From: Paenibacillus sp. cl123
Lineage (GTDB): Bacteria > Bacillota > Bacilli > Paenibacillales > NBRC-103111
Direction of reading: 5' to 3'
Length of the DNA stretch: 64,000 bases
NCBI RefSeq assembly: GCF_900101595.1
Contig: NZ_FMYY01000001.1
Location: 876,585 to 940,584 of the forward strand
Shown in pieces: positions 1 through 8,341 of this stretch. The notes under the pieces are model-generated. The model saw only the letters and a program-made list of their open reading frames with translations, was not told the origin of the DNA and did no database searches. The translations under genes were made by a program, and so were the position numbers. Numbering within the stretch: the stretch's first letter is position 1; each line of letters starts with the position of its first letter.

Positions 1-2
1 TG

Positions 3-3000
3 CTGTCGACAGGCGGCGTGGACATGCTGGAGGAGGGTGGCATGGCGCCCATAACCTTATCTTGGGGAGACGCAATCGAGGTCGAAGCGGAGCCGATGCT
101 GCCCGCCAGCCTAAGCATCGTCGCTATAGACTCGCAGGACGTTGGGCTCAAAGACATTCATGTGCTTGTATCGGATGAAAACGGGCGTCCGCTTGCGTCC
201 GGCATCACGCAAGAGAGCGGCCAGCTGGACCTAGGTATTTTAAAAGGCATGGTCGGTAAAACAGCGGTTATTCGAGCCGAACCCCAAGACGGATACGACG
301 AGCCGGCGGAAATCCCGGTTCTCTTGGATCCCGGGATGAATCGGCAGGAGATTATGCTGTCGCGGACTATGGATGCCGTACTGGAAGGAAAAGTCTATCA
401 ACCGAACGGAACTCCTCTTGAAGGCGCCGTCGTTACGGTCGTTCAGGGCGGGGCCAAGTATACCGCCTCTACCGACGCGGAGGGCACGTACTCCTTGAAC
501 GTTCCAAGTCTGGGTTCAAGCGTGCAGGCGGTGGCGGACGGCGTATTTCCGTCCGTGCCGCAGTGGATAAGGGCCGTACCCGGCCGGCAAACGGTCGACA
601 TTCAAATCGATACAGCGCTGCCGGCGGTCGTTAAGGTCAACCTGTATACGCAATCCGGAGAGGGGGCATGGGTCGGTCCATACGCTCTGGATTGGACGGA
701 ACGAATTCACTTCCGCGTCCGGGCCGACAAGCCGATCTGGGCGGAGCCCAATAACGACACGATGCTCCTGGTGGCGGATCCCGGCGAGAAGGTAAGCATC
801 TGCGCGGATGGCACTGAGGGAGGGTATTCGTTGTCATGCGCGGATACGGTCATCGACGACAACCGGAGAGGGACGGTCGAGCTGAGACTCCGGGATACGG
901 CAGCTACCGTCGTCGGCAGGCTGTCCAACCTGCTTGAAGGAGTCAGTCAGTATGACTATTCCCTCTTCGAGGTGACAGATGAAGGGCGCCGAAGAGCCGA
1001 ACGGTCCGGCTCCTTCTACAGCGCCGAGTTTTCGCTGAAGCTGAAGGGGGGCCTCCATTATGAGCTTGAGGTCAGAAGCCCCGACGGGAACCAAAGCGTC
1101 GTGCAGTTCTTCGAGACGCAGGCGGGAAGCCGCACCGACCTCGGGGAGCTCCCGCTCGGCACGGCAGGCATACTGGCCGGCAAGCCTGGCAACGTCGTCT
1201 GGATCGGGAGCGGGAAACCGACGGCCGGCGGCATGGCTCAGGTCCGCTCGACCTATTCGAATTCGAGCGCTCACCCGCTGATGGAAGTGGCAGCGGTGCT
1301 GGATGTGCCTGCGGATACGGAGTTGATCTCAGGAACGGTCATTCTGAACGGGACGGCGGTCGAGCCTGATCTTCAGAATGGACGCTATACCGTGCCGCTC
1401 GGCACGATCGGGGCCGGGAAAGGCGGCTCGCTGCAGTATAAGCTGCGCATCGCAGCAAATCCCGCTGCAGGGAGGATTATGTTCGAGCCGGCGATCCGCT
1501 ATAAGCTGGATGGCATCGCGAGGGAGGAGAAGATCGGGCGGGCGGAGGCCGATCTGACGCCGGTGACGCTGAAGGCGCCAAGCCGGACGGGCCAGCGCGA
1601 CTTGACCGTAACGGGCTCGGCGCCGCCGGGCAGCCGTGTCACCTTGTATGAGGGTGACATCGTTCTAGGCGTGACGGAAGCGTCCCCGGCCGGACTGTGG
1701 GATGTTACGACTCATATTCCGGGAGAAGGCGCAACCGCTCTCTGGCGGCTCCGCGCAAATGCGGAGAGCGAGACGGGAAGGTGGAGCAGCAGTGTTGTCA
1801 GCGTCCGCTACGATAAGGGACTGCCGGAGCCGGTCTCCTTCACGATGCGCCAGGCAGACGGGCGCCTCATAACGTTGGATCCGAGAGCCGGCGAATCCAA
1901 ATTTCCCTATGTGTTCGTTCCCGGCAAGCCGTTTACATTGACGGTCGCATTCACCGATCCGCAGCTGGTGAAGGATACCACGTTTCTGTTCGGCGACCAG
2001 CGTATTCCGGCGAGCCTGCAGAACGGCGTCTACCAAGCGGTGATACCTGCCCAAACGAAGGGTGCTCCGATCGGTTTCGATTACACGGAGAAGGAGCCGA
2101 TGGCCAGCATCGATGCGCCGCCTCCGCCGCCGGAGGAGCTCAAGCGGCGGCTGCCGCCAAGCTTTAGGGACGCGACGACCGACTACCTATACATCTCGCC
2201 GCGCCAAAACAACGGGACGAAGCAGTCGGCTTCGTACAAGGGCACGCTGCCGAATCCGAATGGCGACGCGCAGATGGATATCAATGCGACGCTGGAGGAG
2301 ATGAAGTACACGCCGAGCCAGGACGAGCTTGATCAGGCCGAGCGTACGGGCATTCCTTTATACGGCTTCCGGCACAGCTTGTCCTTCAGAGACGGCGTGT
2401 TGCGAGCCGAGCTCACGGGTTACCTGCCAGCCGACCGATTCAGCCATGGGCTGGATGTGGAGAAGGCGATCACAGAACTGGTTGCAGCGGCGGAGTTGAA
2501 CGTCGTACGTATCCCTTCATCCGGCAAGACGCCGAAAGGCAGCGTAAGCGTGCAGTCCGTTCCGAACGCCATACAGGCGGTCAAAGTGACGGTTGACCTA
2601 GCAATGCGTTCTAAAGCTGGCGAGAACACGTGGAAAACGATCGACGCGGCCTTCAGCCTGCACGGCGGGCTTGGCGTCAACGACACGCTGGTCGATCTCG
2701 AGAAGCTGATGGACAAGATTGCATTGAGCTGCCGTCCTGAGCTCGTCCCAATCTATCTGGAGGGTATCATGCTAATCCGAAACAAGATCATCATGGCGGA
2801 GCTTATGAAGGCTGGCATGATGGTGGCGGGAACCGTATTCGGGCCAGCCACGTTCGGGATGGGCACAGTCGGTATGTTCCTCGCGACTAATATGATGGGC
2901 AAGGTGCTGGACGCTACGGTGGCGAGCTCCATGGCCAAGCTGGATGCGAGTGTAGACGAGACATGCGAGACGAAGAATAAGCCTAAGAAGCCTAAGAAGC

Positions 3001-5300
3001 GGCTTGCCGATCCGGAGTGGATCTATGACCCGAGCGGATATGCGTACGAGGTGACGGAGGTCAACCGGATTGAAGGCGTCAAAACGACGGTCTTGCGCTG
3101 GGACGAAGGGGCGCAGCGTTGGAACATCTGGAATGCCGGGCCTTACGGGCAGATGAACCCGATCTATACCGATCCGCAGGGCCGCTATGCTTGGGATGTG
3201 CCGGAAGGTAAATGGAAGGTGCTCTACGAGAAGGAGGGCTATCTGCCGGCCGAGAGCGAGGAGCTCGTCGTGCTGCCGCCGCATTTCGATGTCAACATTC
3301 CGATGATATCCACGCTTCCGGCTAGGCCGATCAAAACCTCGGTTGCGCCGGGCGGGGCGAGCATCGAACTGCTGTTTGACCGCCATGTGCGAAGCGAAGC
3401 GGCGGACGACGGTCTGCTGGTTGTCGTATCGGAGGAATCCGGCGAAGAAGTGGCAGGCGAATGGCAGGCGCTGGAGCCGATCGCCATTAACGGGGCACAG
3501 GCGTCCGCAAGGCTTCGGTTCACACCGGACGATCCGCTGACGGTAGGCGCGGTCTATCGCGTGACAGCGGAAGCGGCGCTGCAATCGTACGCCGGCGTTC
3601 CAACGGGCGAACGTTACGAAGCCGAAGTCACCGTGACCGCTGCTGATACGACACCGCCGCTTCCGGTTGAAGGGCTGCAGGTTGAGGTTGACGCGAAGCG
3701 GGCATTGCTGAACTGGCGGTTGCCAAGGGATCCCGAGCTCGTGAAGGTGGAGCTGCGCTACAAGGAGCAAGCCGCGTCAGGCGAGGCCGGCGAAGTCGAG
3801 ATTCCGGCCGATCAGCCATTCGCGCTGGTCGAGGGGCTGAGCGAATCAACGAATTATGTGTTCCAAATTCTCGCTTACGATGCGGCGGGAAATTATAGTA
3901 CGGCTGAAGTTAAGGCCAGCACGGGCAGTCCGGGGAGCATCGGGCCGGATGTGACGCCTCCTGCGGCCATTCGGGAGCCTTCCGCCAAGGCCGCCGCTAC
4001 CGAAATCGAATTGACCTGGAGCGACCCGGCGGATCCGGACCTTGCCATCGTGAATCTGCAATGGACGAAGACGGGTCAACCGTTCGAAGGCGAACCCGTG
4101 GACGTAAGGAAGGGCGTAGGAAGGTTCGCAATTACAGGGCTGACCCCGGCTACCGAATACGAAATCCGGCATTGGACGGTCGACGAGAGCGGAAATGCTT
4201 CCACAGCGGAGTCGCTGTTCGTCACGACAACCGCCGGCGGAGGCGGCCCGACAGGGCCAACCGATCCGACTGATCCCCCAGATCCTCCCGGCCCAACCGA
4301 TCCGCCCAGTCCGACAAGCCCAACGGGACCGGTCGGCGAACCGGACACCGGCAGTGCGGAGCTCGGCGAAGAGGCGGTTTCCTTCAGCCTGTTCGACGGC
4401 AAGCTGCGATTCTCGCTGCTCGCAGGGAGTAGGGGAACTGCAAGGAAGCTGACGGCCTTGCGCATAGCCGACCCTGTGAAGCCGAGCGATAAGCGGCTGC
4501 GCCTGCTGTCGAGTGCGTACGAGTGGAAGCTTGACAACGGAAAAACGCTGGCAAAGCCGGGACGGTTGACACTTGCATACGACAAGGTCGCGTTTGGCTT
4601 GGGCGATCCCCGTAAGCTGGGCGTCTACCGGCTGGATGCGGCGAGCGGTGTCTGGCGTTATGCTGGCGGCGTCGTGGACGCAAGAGGAGGTGCCGTAGAG
4701 CTTGAGACGGCTCTGCCGGGCGTCTACGCGGTACTGGTCGCGGCATACGGCTTTAGCGATCTGGACGACCACTGGGGACGCGCCGATATCGAGGCGCTCG
4801 CCGCTCGCGGCATCGTGACCGGCGATCCAGGCGGAACGTTCCGTCCGAACGGCAGCGTCACGCGCGCCGAGTTCGTGAAGCTGATGGCTTCGCTTATCGA
4901 TGCGGAGCCGATCGAGGGAGCCAAGCCGTTCGACGACGTGCCTGCGGATGCCTGGTACGCCGAAGCGATAGCCGAGGCGAGTGCGGCGGGCGTCGTCGTC
5001 GGAGACGGCGGAAAGTTCAGGCCCAACGATCCGGTCTCGCGCGAGGAGATGGCCGTCATGCTTTACCGGGCGAGCGTTCCTGATGCCGCTGGCGATCCGA
5101 GCACGTCTTCGCTTGACGGCTATCTGGACGGCGGCGAGGTGTCCGCGTGGGCCCGCGAGGCGGTTGCTTACGAGGTGCGGAGCGGCACACTCCAGGGAAG
5201 CGGCGGACTGCTGAAGCCGACCGCGACCGCCACACGGGCGGAGGCTGCGGCGGTGATTGCCCGGAAGCTGGACGCTCTTGGCCTACTGGTCAAACATTAA
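3..5300 (+). CDS. Giant SLH-domain surface protein, 5' end outside the window
   Basis: The frame is open to the window edge and no signal peptide is visible, so the true start lies upstream. Numbering from the GTG at 18 (1,760 residues), I see a carboxypeptidase-regulatory-like beta domain at about 120-175, Ig-like beta-rich stretches, a glycine/alanine-rich hydrophobic stretch at about 928-965, and a Lys/Pro-rich hinge followed by a second carboxypeptidase-like domain with the DPSGYAYE and WDVPEGKW motifs. Two fibronectin type III domains follow (about 1210-1300 and 1311-1405), then a Pro/Thr/Gly linker and three SLH repeats from about 1576 to the end. SLH repeats bind secondary cell-wall polymer, so the protein is probably attached to the cell surface. 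The rest looks like a long stalk or adhesin. No catalytic domain is recognisable. A strong terminator follows. Confidence 0.9.
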   Translation: MSTGGVDMLEEGGMAPITLSWGDAIEVEAEPMLPASLSIVAIDSQDVGLKDIHVLVSDENGRPLASGITQESGQLDLGILKGMVGKTAVIRAEPQDGYDEPAEIPVLLDPGMNRQEIMLSRTMDAVLEGKVYQPNGTPLEGAVVTVVQGGAKYTASTDAEGTYSLNVPSLGSSVQAVADGVFPSVPQWIRAVPGRQTVDIQIDTALPAVVKVNLYTQSGEGAWVGPYALDWTERIHFRVRADKPIWAEPNNDTMLLVADPGEKVSICADGTEGGYSLSCADTVIDDNRRGTVELRLRDTAATVVGRLSNLLEGVSQYDYSLFEVTDEGRRRAERSGSFYSAEFSLKLKGGLHYELEVRSPDGNQSVVQFFETQAGSRTDLGELPLGTAGILAGKPGNVVWIGSGKPTAGGMAQVRSTYSNSSAHPLMEVAAVLDVPADTELISGTVILNGTAVEPDLQNGRYTVPLGTIGAGKGGSLQYKLRIAANPAAGRIMFEPAIRYKLDGIAREEKIGRAEADLTPVTLKAPSRTGQRDLTVTGSAPPGSRVTLYEGDIVLGVTEASPAGLWDVTTHIPGEGATALWRLRANAESETGRWSSSVVSVRYDKGLPEPVSFTMRQADGRLITLDPRAGESKFPYVFVPGKPFTLTVAFTDPQLVKDTTFLFGDQRIPASLQNGVYQAVIPAQTKGAPIGFDYTEKEPMASIDAPPPPPEELKRRLPPSFRDATTDYLYISPRQNNGTKQSASYKGTLPNPNGDAQMDINATLEEMKYTPSQDELDQAERTGIPLYGFRHSLSFRDGVLRAELTGYLPADRFSHGLDVEKAITELVAAAELNVVRIPSSGKTPKGSVSVQSVPNAIQAVKVTVDLAMRSKAGENTWKTIDAAFSLHGGLGVNDTLVDLEKLMDKIALSCRPELVPIYLEGIMLIRNKIIMAELMKAGMMVAGTVFGPATFGMGTVGMFLATNMMGKVLDATVASSMAKLDASVDETCETKNKPKKPKKRLADPEWIYDPSGYAYEVTEVNRIEGVKTTVLRWDEGAQRWNIWNAGPYGQMNPIYTDPQGRYAWDVPEGKWKVLYEKEGYLPAESEELVVLPPHFDVNIPMISTLPARPIKTSVAPGGASIELLFDRHVRSEAADDGLLVVVSEESGEEVAGEWQALEPIAINGAQASARLRFTPDDPLTVGAVYRVTAEAALQSYAGVPTGERYEAEVTVTAADTTPPLPVEGLQVEVDAKRALLNWRLPRDPELVKVELRYKEQAASGEAGEVEIPADQPFALVEGLSESTNYVFQILAYDAAGNYSTAEVKASTGSPGSIGPDVTPPAAIREPSAKAAATEIELTWSDPADPDLAIVNLQWTKTGQPFEGEPVDVRKGVGRFAITGLTPATEYEIRHWTVDESGNASTAESLFVTTTAGGGGPTGPTDPTDPPDPPGPTDPPSPTSPTGPVGEPDTGSAELGEEAVSFSLFDGKLRFSLLAGSRGTARKLTALRIADPVKPSDKRLRLLSSAYEWKLDNGKTLAKPGRLTLAYDKVAFGLGDPRKLGVYRLDAASGVWRYAGGVVDARGGAVELETALPGVYAVLVAAYGFSDLDDHWGRADIEALAARGIVTGDPGGTFRPNGSVTRAEFVKLMASLIDAEPIEGAKPFDDVPADAWYAEAIAEASAAGVVVGDGGKFRPNDPVSREEMAVMLYRASVPDAAGDPSTSSLDGYLDGGEVSAWAREAVAYEVRSGTLQGSGGLLKPTATATRAEAAAVIARKLDALGLLVKH

Positions 5301-5308
5301 GCAATAGG

Positions 5309-5347
5309 AAGCCTGCAGACCGAGCTCGGTGCTGCAGGCTTCTTTTT
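5309..5347 (+). terminator. Intrinsic terminator after the SLH protein
   Basis: A perfect 10-bp stem, AAGCCTGCAG/CTGCAGGCTT, encloses a second palindrome (ACCGAGCTCGGT). Together they make a hairpin of about 16 bp with one bulge, followed by TTTTT, nine bases after the stop codon. Confidence 0.9.
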
Positions 5348-5482
5348 GCGTTAAATGCAAGCTTGCTCTTCTAAGCGCGTGACCGGGCACGGATAGGGTC
5401 CCGCTAACATTACGGCGACTGGCGGCGGAAGCAAACGGCAATCAAAGAGGACTCCTCGCGGGTACAACGAAATAGTAAGCTG

Positions 5483-5496
5483 AGGACATATGTCCT
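5483..5496. promoter_or_regulatory. 14-bp palindrome, probable Crp/Fnr-family operator
   Basis: AGGACATATGTCCT is a perfect palindrome. Its centre lies about 37-40 bp upstream of the start point expected from a TATTTT box at 5515-5520, which is close to the class II position of Crp-family activators. The operon downstream encodes a Crp/Fnr-type protein, so autoregulation is the simple reading. The -10 assignment is weak. The rest of 5348-5556 shows no gene. Confidence 0.5.
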
Positions 5497-5556
5497 TCCC
5501 ACTAGGCCCGGTTTTATTTTTTAATGAAAGAAAAGAATTTACTGGGGAGTGGAAGC

Positions 5557-5982
5557 ATGATCGGGATATTATTTGCATTCCTAGGCGGGGCTCTGATTAC
5601 GTTGCAGGGAGTGGCGAATGCCCGGATTGGTCAAGATATCGGCACCTGGCAGGCGGCGACGATTACCCAGTTCAGCGGGTTCGCTGCGGCTTTGTTGATT
5701 TTGCTGTTTGTCCGAGACCGCAGATGGCAAACATTTAAACGAGTGAAGCCGATCTATTTGACGGGCGGCGCCTTCGCGGCTATCGTGATTTCCAGCAACG
5801 TTACGTCGATTCAGCATATCGGGGTTACGTTGACGATTGCTTTCGTGCTGATTGCCCAACTGGGCTTGACCTTCCTCATCGACCGGAACGGATGGTTTGG
5901 AGTGGCTAAGACGAGAATGGGGCTGCCGCAATACATCGGCATCGTGATCATGATCGCCGGCGTGGCGATCCTGCGGTTCTAA
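5557..5982 (+). CDS. Small DMT-family (YdcZ/DUF606-type) membrane transporter, first of a pair
   Basis: 141 residues with about five hydrophobic segments (1-20, 29-50, 62-80, 84-105, 120-140) separated by short loops, as in the YdcZ/DUF606 branch of the drug/metabolite transporter superfamily. A start at 5524 is possible, but GGGGAG at 5544-5549 sits 7 bp before the ATG at 5557, and starting there puts the first membrane helix at the N-terminus. Substrate unknown. A second protein of the same type lies two genes downstream at 6730, with a Crp/Fnr regulator between them. In this family half-size proteins often occur in pairs, and I infer that the two may form a heterodimer. Confidence 0.8.
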   Translation: MIGILFAFLGGALITLQGVANARIGQDIGTWQAATITQFSGFAAALLILLFVRDRRWQTFKRVKPIYLTGGAFAAIVISSNVTSIQHIGVTLTIAFVLIAQLGLTFLIDRNGWFGVAKTRMGLPQYIGIVIMIAGVAILRF

Positions 5983-6004
5983 AAAATAGGAGTGAAGCCG
6001 TGTC

Positions 6005-6703
6005 GTGAAAGAGATAAAAGATCGCGAACAACTGCATCATTATTTGCGCGTGCATCAACTGGAGTCCGTTTTTCATAAGTCGCTGCTGCCGTATTTGACG
6101 CTTTACAGCTTTGATCCAGGGGAACTCATCTGTTCCCAAGGGGATCCGGCTCAGTACCTGTATGTGCTTGTCAAAGGGAAAATTAAAATCTTTACCACCT
6201 CGACGGAGGGGAGAGCGCTTATTCTTTCTTTTATAACGCCACTTGAGATGATCGGGGATATCGAATATATCCGCGGGTATGACATCATTAATACGGTCGA
6301 GGCCGTCACGCCTGTTCATATGATCGGTGTCCACTATCGTTGGCTAAAAAAGTACGGAAGCGATCACGCGCCGATGCTGCAATTCATGCTGAATATCATC
6401 ACGCAAAAATTTTATGTGAAATCCAACTCGCTCAGCTTCAATCTGCTGCATCCGGTGGAAGTGCGATTGGCCGGGTATTTGCTGGCCGTCTCCTTCGATG
6501 AGTCCGACTCACAATTCAAGGGTCAGATTCGCACAACAAGCTTGAAGGACGTGGCCAACTTAATCGGAACGAGCTACAGGCATTTGAATCGCGTCATTGC
6601 CCAGCTCTGCGCGGAGGGTTTGCTGGAGCGTACGTCAAGTCTTATCCTAATTAAAAACAAGGAAGCGCTGCTCCGGTTGGCAGGACATAATATCTGCGAA
6701 TAA
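6005..6703 (+). CDS. Crp/Fnr-family transcriptional regulator (YeiL-like)
   Basis: 232 residues. The N-terminal half is a cyclic-nucleotide-binding-type beta-roll: a PGELICSQGDPAQYLYVLVKG-like segment near residues 37-57, then a GDIEY turn. The C-terminal part (about 175-215) carries a Crp-type winged helix with TSLKDVANLIGTSYRHLNR as its helix-turn-helix. There is no N-terminal Fnr cysteine cluster for an iron-sulfur centre, so an Fnr-type oxygen sensor is unlikely. The start is a GTG, since an upstream GTG at 6000 runs straight into a stop; TAGGAG lies about 12 bp before it. It sits between two DMT transporter genes and is probably cotranscribed with them. It may act on the palindrome at 5483-5496. 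Confidence 0.85.
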   Translation: MKEIKDREQLHHYLRVHQLESVFHKSLLPYLTLYSFDPGELICSQGDPAQYLYVLVKGKIKIFTTSTEGRALILSFITPLEMIGDIEYIRGYDIINTVEAVTPVHMIGVHYRWLKKYGSDHAPMLQFMLNIITQKFYVKSNSLSFNLLHPVEVRLAGYLLAVSFDESDSQFKGQIRTTSLKDVANLIGTSYRHLNRVIAQLCAEGLLERTSSLILIKNKEALLRLAGHNICE

Positions 6704-6729
6704 TCGGCCAAAGGAAGAGGAGAGATATC

Positions 6730-7200
6730 ATGGTTACAGGACTTTTACTGGCCCTGCTGGCAGGGTCACTGGTCGGCTTGCAAAATATTTTCAATAGCAA
6801 GGTGAATGAACGAGCAGGAACTTGGGCTACGACTACATTGGTATTAGGATTAGGATTTCTGGCTTCCTTGACGATCGGGTTTCTTTTCGAAGGGAAGGGG
6901 TTGTTTGCATGGCAGCCTATGCAGACTTGGTACTGGTTCAGCGGATTAATAGGCGTAGGGGTGGTTGTGTGCATGGTGCAGGGAACCAGGCGGCTTGGCC
7001 CCACGTATGCCGTCTCGATCGTGCTTACCTCACAGCTGGCGTTTGCGCTGTTATGGGATTCACTCGGTTGGTTAGGACTGACGCAGGTACCTTTTACATT
7101 CAAGCAGTTGATAGGCGTGCTAGTCATTGTCGCCGGCATCCTTCTATTTAAACTAGGCGGCGGTCGGGTGGCCCAGCATGCGGCGGCTAAGTCGACTTAG
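6730..7200 (+). CDS. Small DMT-family (YdcZ/DUF606-type) membrane transporter, second of a pair
   Basis: 156 residues with four to five hydrophobic segments. The N-terminus MVTGLLLALLAGSLVGLQNI resembles that of the partner at 5557 (MIGILFAFLGGALITLQGV), and both end in a hydrophobic helix (GVLVIVAGILLFKLGG here). A GGAAGAGGAG ribosome binding site lies just upstream. The last codons lie in a 14-bp perfect palindrome (CTAAGTCGACTTAG, 7187-7200), which may be chance. Transport direction and substrate cannot be read from the sequence. Confidence 0.8.
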   Translation: MVTGLLLALLAGSLVGLQNIFNSKVNERAGTWATTTLVLGLGFLASLTIGFLFEGKGLFAWQPMQTWYWFSGLIGVGVVVCMVQGTRRLGPTYAVSIVLTSQLAFALLWDSLGWLGLTQVPFTFKQLIGVLVIVAGILLFKLGGGRVAQHAAAKST

Positions 7201-7218
7201 AACATTGGAGCGATCATT

Positions 7219-7363
7219 TTGAAAACATACCGGACGATTATTTTTTGACGTTGACGATACGCTGCTGGATTTTGGCTCGGCTGAAAAAGCGGCACTTCGC
7301 TTGCTGTTTGAGCAGCAAAACATTCCCTATACAGATGAAATTGAGGCGCATTACAAAAGGTAA
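7219..7363 (+). pseudogene. Relic of a YfnB/YjjG-type HAD phosphatase gene
   Basis: A TTG preceded by GGAG opens a frame reading MKTYRTIIF, which breaks in a run of six T at 7241-7246. Removing one T gives DVDDTLLDFGSAEKAALRLL, the first catalytic motif (DxDxT) of a HAD hydrolase, closest to the YfnB/YjjG nucleotidases. That frame stops at 7363, so only about 47 of the usual 230 or so residues remain. The single-base slip could be a sequencing error, but the early stop and missing body show the gene is dead. Confidence 0.75.
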
Positions 7364-7399
7364 ATGGGGGACTCGGATGAGCGATTGCCGGAATATCTC

Positions 7400-7507
7400 A
7401 AAATGATACTTAAAGTCCGTCGACTGCGACGTGCAAATCCGATTAACATGGAGGTATTGCGTGGAAGTTTGCACTGAAGGATGTTCGCTTGCGCCTGAAG
7501 GAGCTTA
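7400..7507 (+). pseudogene. Relic of the promoter and 5' end of an XRE regulator gene
   Basis: This stretch aligns without gaps to the leader of the XRE gene at 29949: the dyad AGTCCGTCGACT (7414-7425), then CGATTAACATGGAGG identical in both, then a start codon (GTG at 7461) exactly 47 bp after the dyad start, as in the intact gene. The coding part continues with ACTGAAGGATGTT (ACTGAAGAATGTT in the intact gene), lacks about 26 bp, and resumes with GCTTGCGCCTGAAGGAGCT, which matches codons for GLRLKEL. The similarity then ends. It is a degraded third copy of this gene family. Confidence 0.75.
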
Positions 7508-7528
7508 TCTTATTAAGGAGGTATTCTC

Positions 7529-8266
7529 ATGAGCACTTATCATCTGCTCGACATCAATTTTGAAACTAACGGACAAAAACAGGTCATTACCCCGATTCTT
7601 CTTCAAAATGAGCTCGATACGATTCTCATCGATTGCGGTTATCCCAATTTTTTGCCTCTTATTGAAGAAGCTGCTAACCGGTATAACGTTACTCTCGATT
7701 CCCTCACTAAAGTAATCGTGACTCATCACGATATGGATCATATGGGATCGCTCGCTGCCTTGAAGAGGACGTACCCGCACATTGACATCATCGCCCACGA
7801 GCTAGAAGCGCCTTATATTGAAGGCACGAAAAAATCGTTGCGGCTGGAACAGGCCGAATCAACGTTTAACGCACTGACGGATGAAGCGAAGCCGTATGCA
7901 GAGCAATTTATTCGCTTCCTACAGTCAATCGAGCCGGCTGCAGTCGATCGGACTGTGACCCATGAGGAATGGCTTCCTTGGTGCGGCGGGATTAAGATCA
8001 TCCACACTCCAGGACATATGCCCGGGCATATCTCCTTGTATTTGCCTGCCAGCAAAACGCTGATCGCTGCAGATGCCGTCGTCATCGAGGAAGGCGAGCT
8101 CGCCATCGCTAATCCCCAGTATACAATGGATTTGGATGAGGCGATCCGGTCCGTAGAGCGATTGCTGGATTACGACATTGAGCAGATTATTTGCTATCAT
8201 GGGGGGTTATTTCATGGCGATGTTCAACAAGCACTCCAACAACTCATTCATAAATATAAGTCTTAA
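7529..8266 (+). CDS. Metallo-beta-lactamase-fold hydrolase (THxDxDH subgroup)
   Basis: 245 residues. The metal-binding loop is THHDMDH at residues 65-71, in which the second histidine of the usual HxHxDH is aspartate; related Firmicutes hydrolases share this variant. Further ligands are the His of TPGHMPGH (about 158), the Asp of AADAVV (about 180) and the His of CYHGG (about 225). AAGGAGG lies 7 bp before the ATG. It is the first gene of a three-gene set with a P450 (75 bp away) and another MBL-fold enzyme. The substrate cannot be assigned; lactonase, glyoxalase II-like or thioesterase activity are all possible. Confidence 0.85.
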   Translation: MSTYHLLDINFETNGQKQVITPILLQNELDTILIDCGYPNFLPLIEEAANRYNVTLDSLTKVIVTHHDMDHMGSLAALKRTYPHIDIIAHELEAPYIEGTKKSLRLEQAESTFNALTDEAKPYAEQFIRFLQSIEPAAVDRTVTHEEWLPWCGGIKIIHTPGHMPGHISLYLPASKTLIAADAVVIEEGELAIANPQYTMDLDEAIRSVERLLDYDIEQIICYHGGLFHGDVQQALQQLIHKYKS

Positions 8267-8341
8267 ATAATCTGAACTGAAGGTAGGGAGAAGTGCTGAA
8301 CCGGCATCTTCTAGCTTCACATCTGTGAAAGGAGCATTATT

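Noticed and set aside
2772-3770. 332-residue minus-strand open frame inside the SLH gene
   Set aside because: It lies wholly opposite a well-supported domain-rich gene, has no ribosome binding site and no recognisable domain; GC-rich DNA makes such shadows.
3846-4772. 308-residue minus-strand open frame opposite the SLH protein's Fn3 and linker region
   Set aside because: Composition mirrors the sense repeats; no family features.
7187-7200. CTAAGTCGACTTAG palindrome at the end of the second DMT gene
   Set aside because: It consists of the last codons and the stop; no loop or T-run, and it does not match the XRE dyad in spacing.
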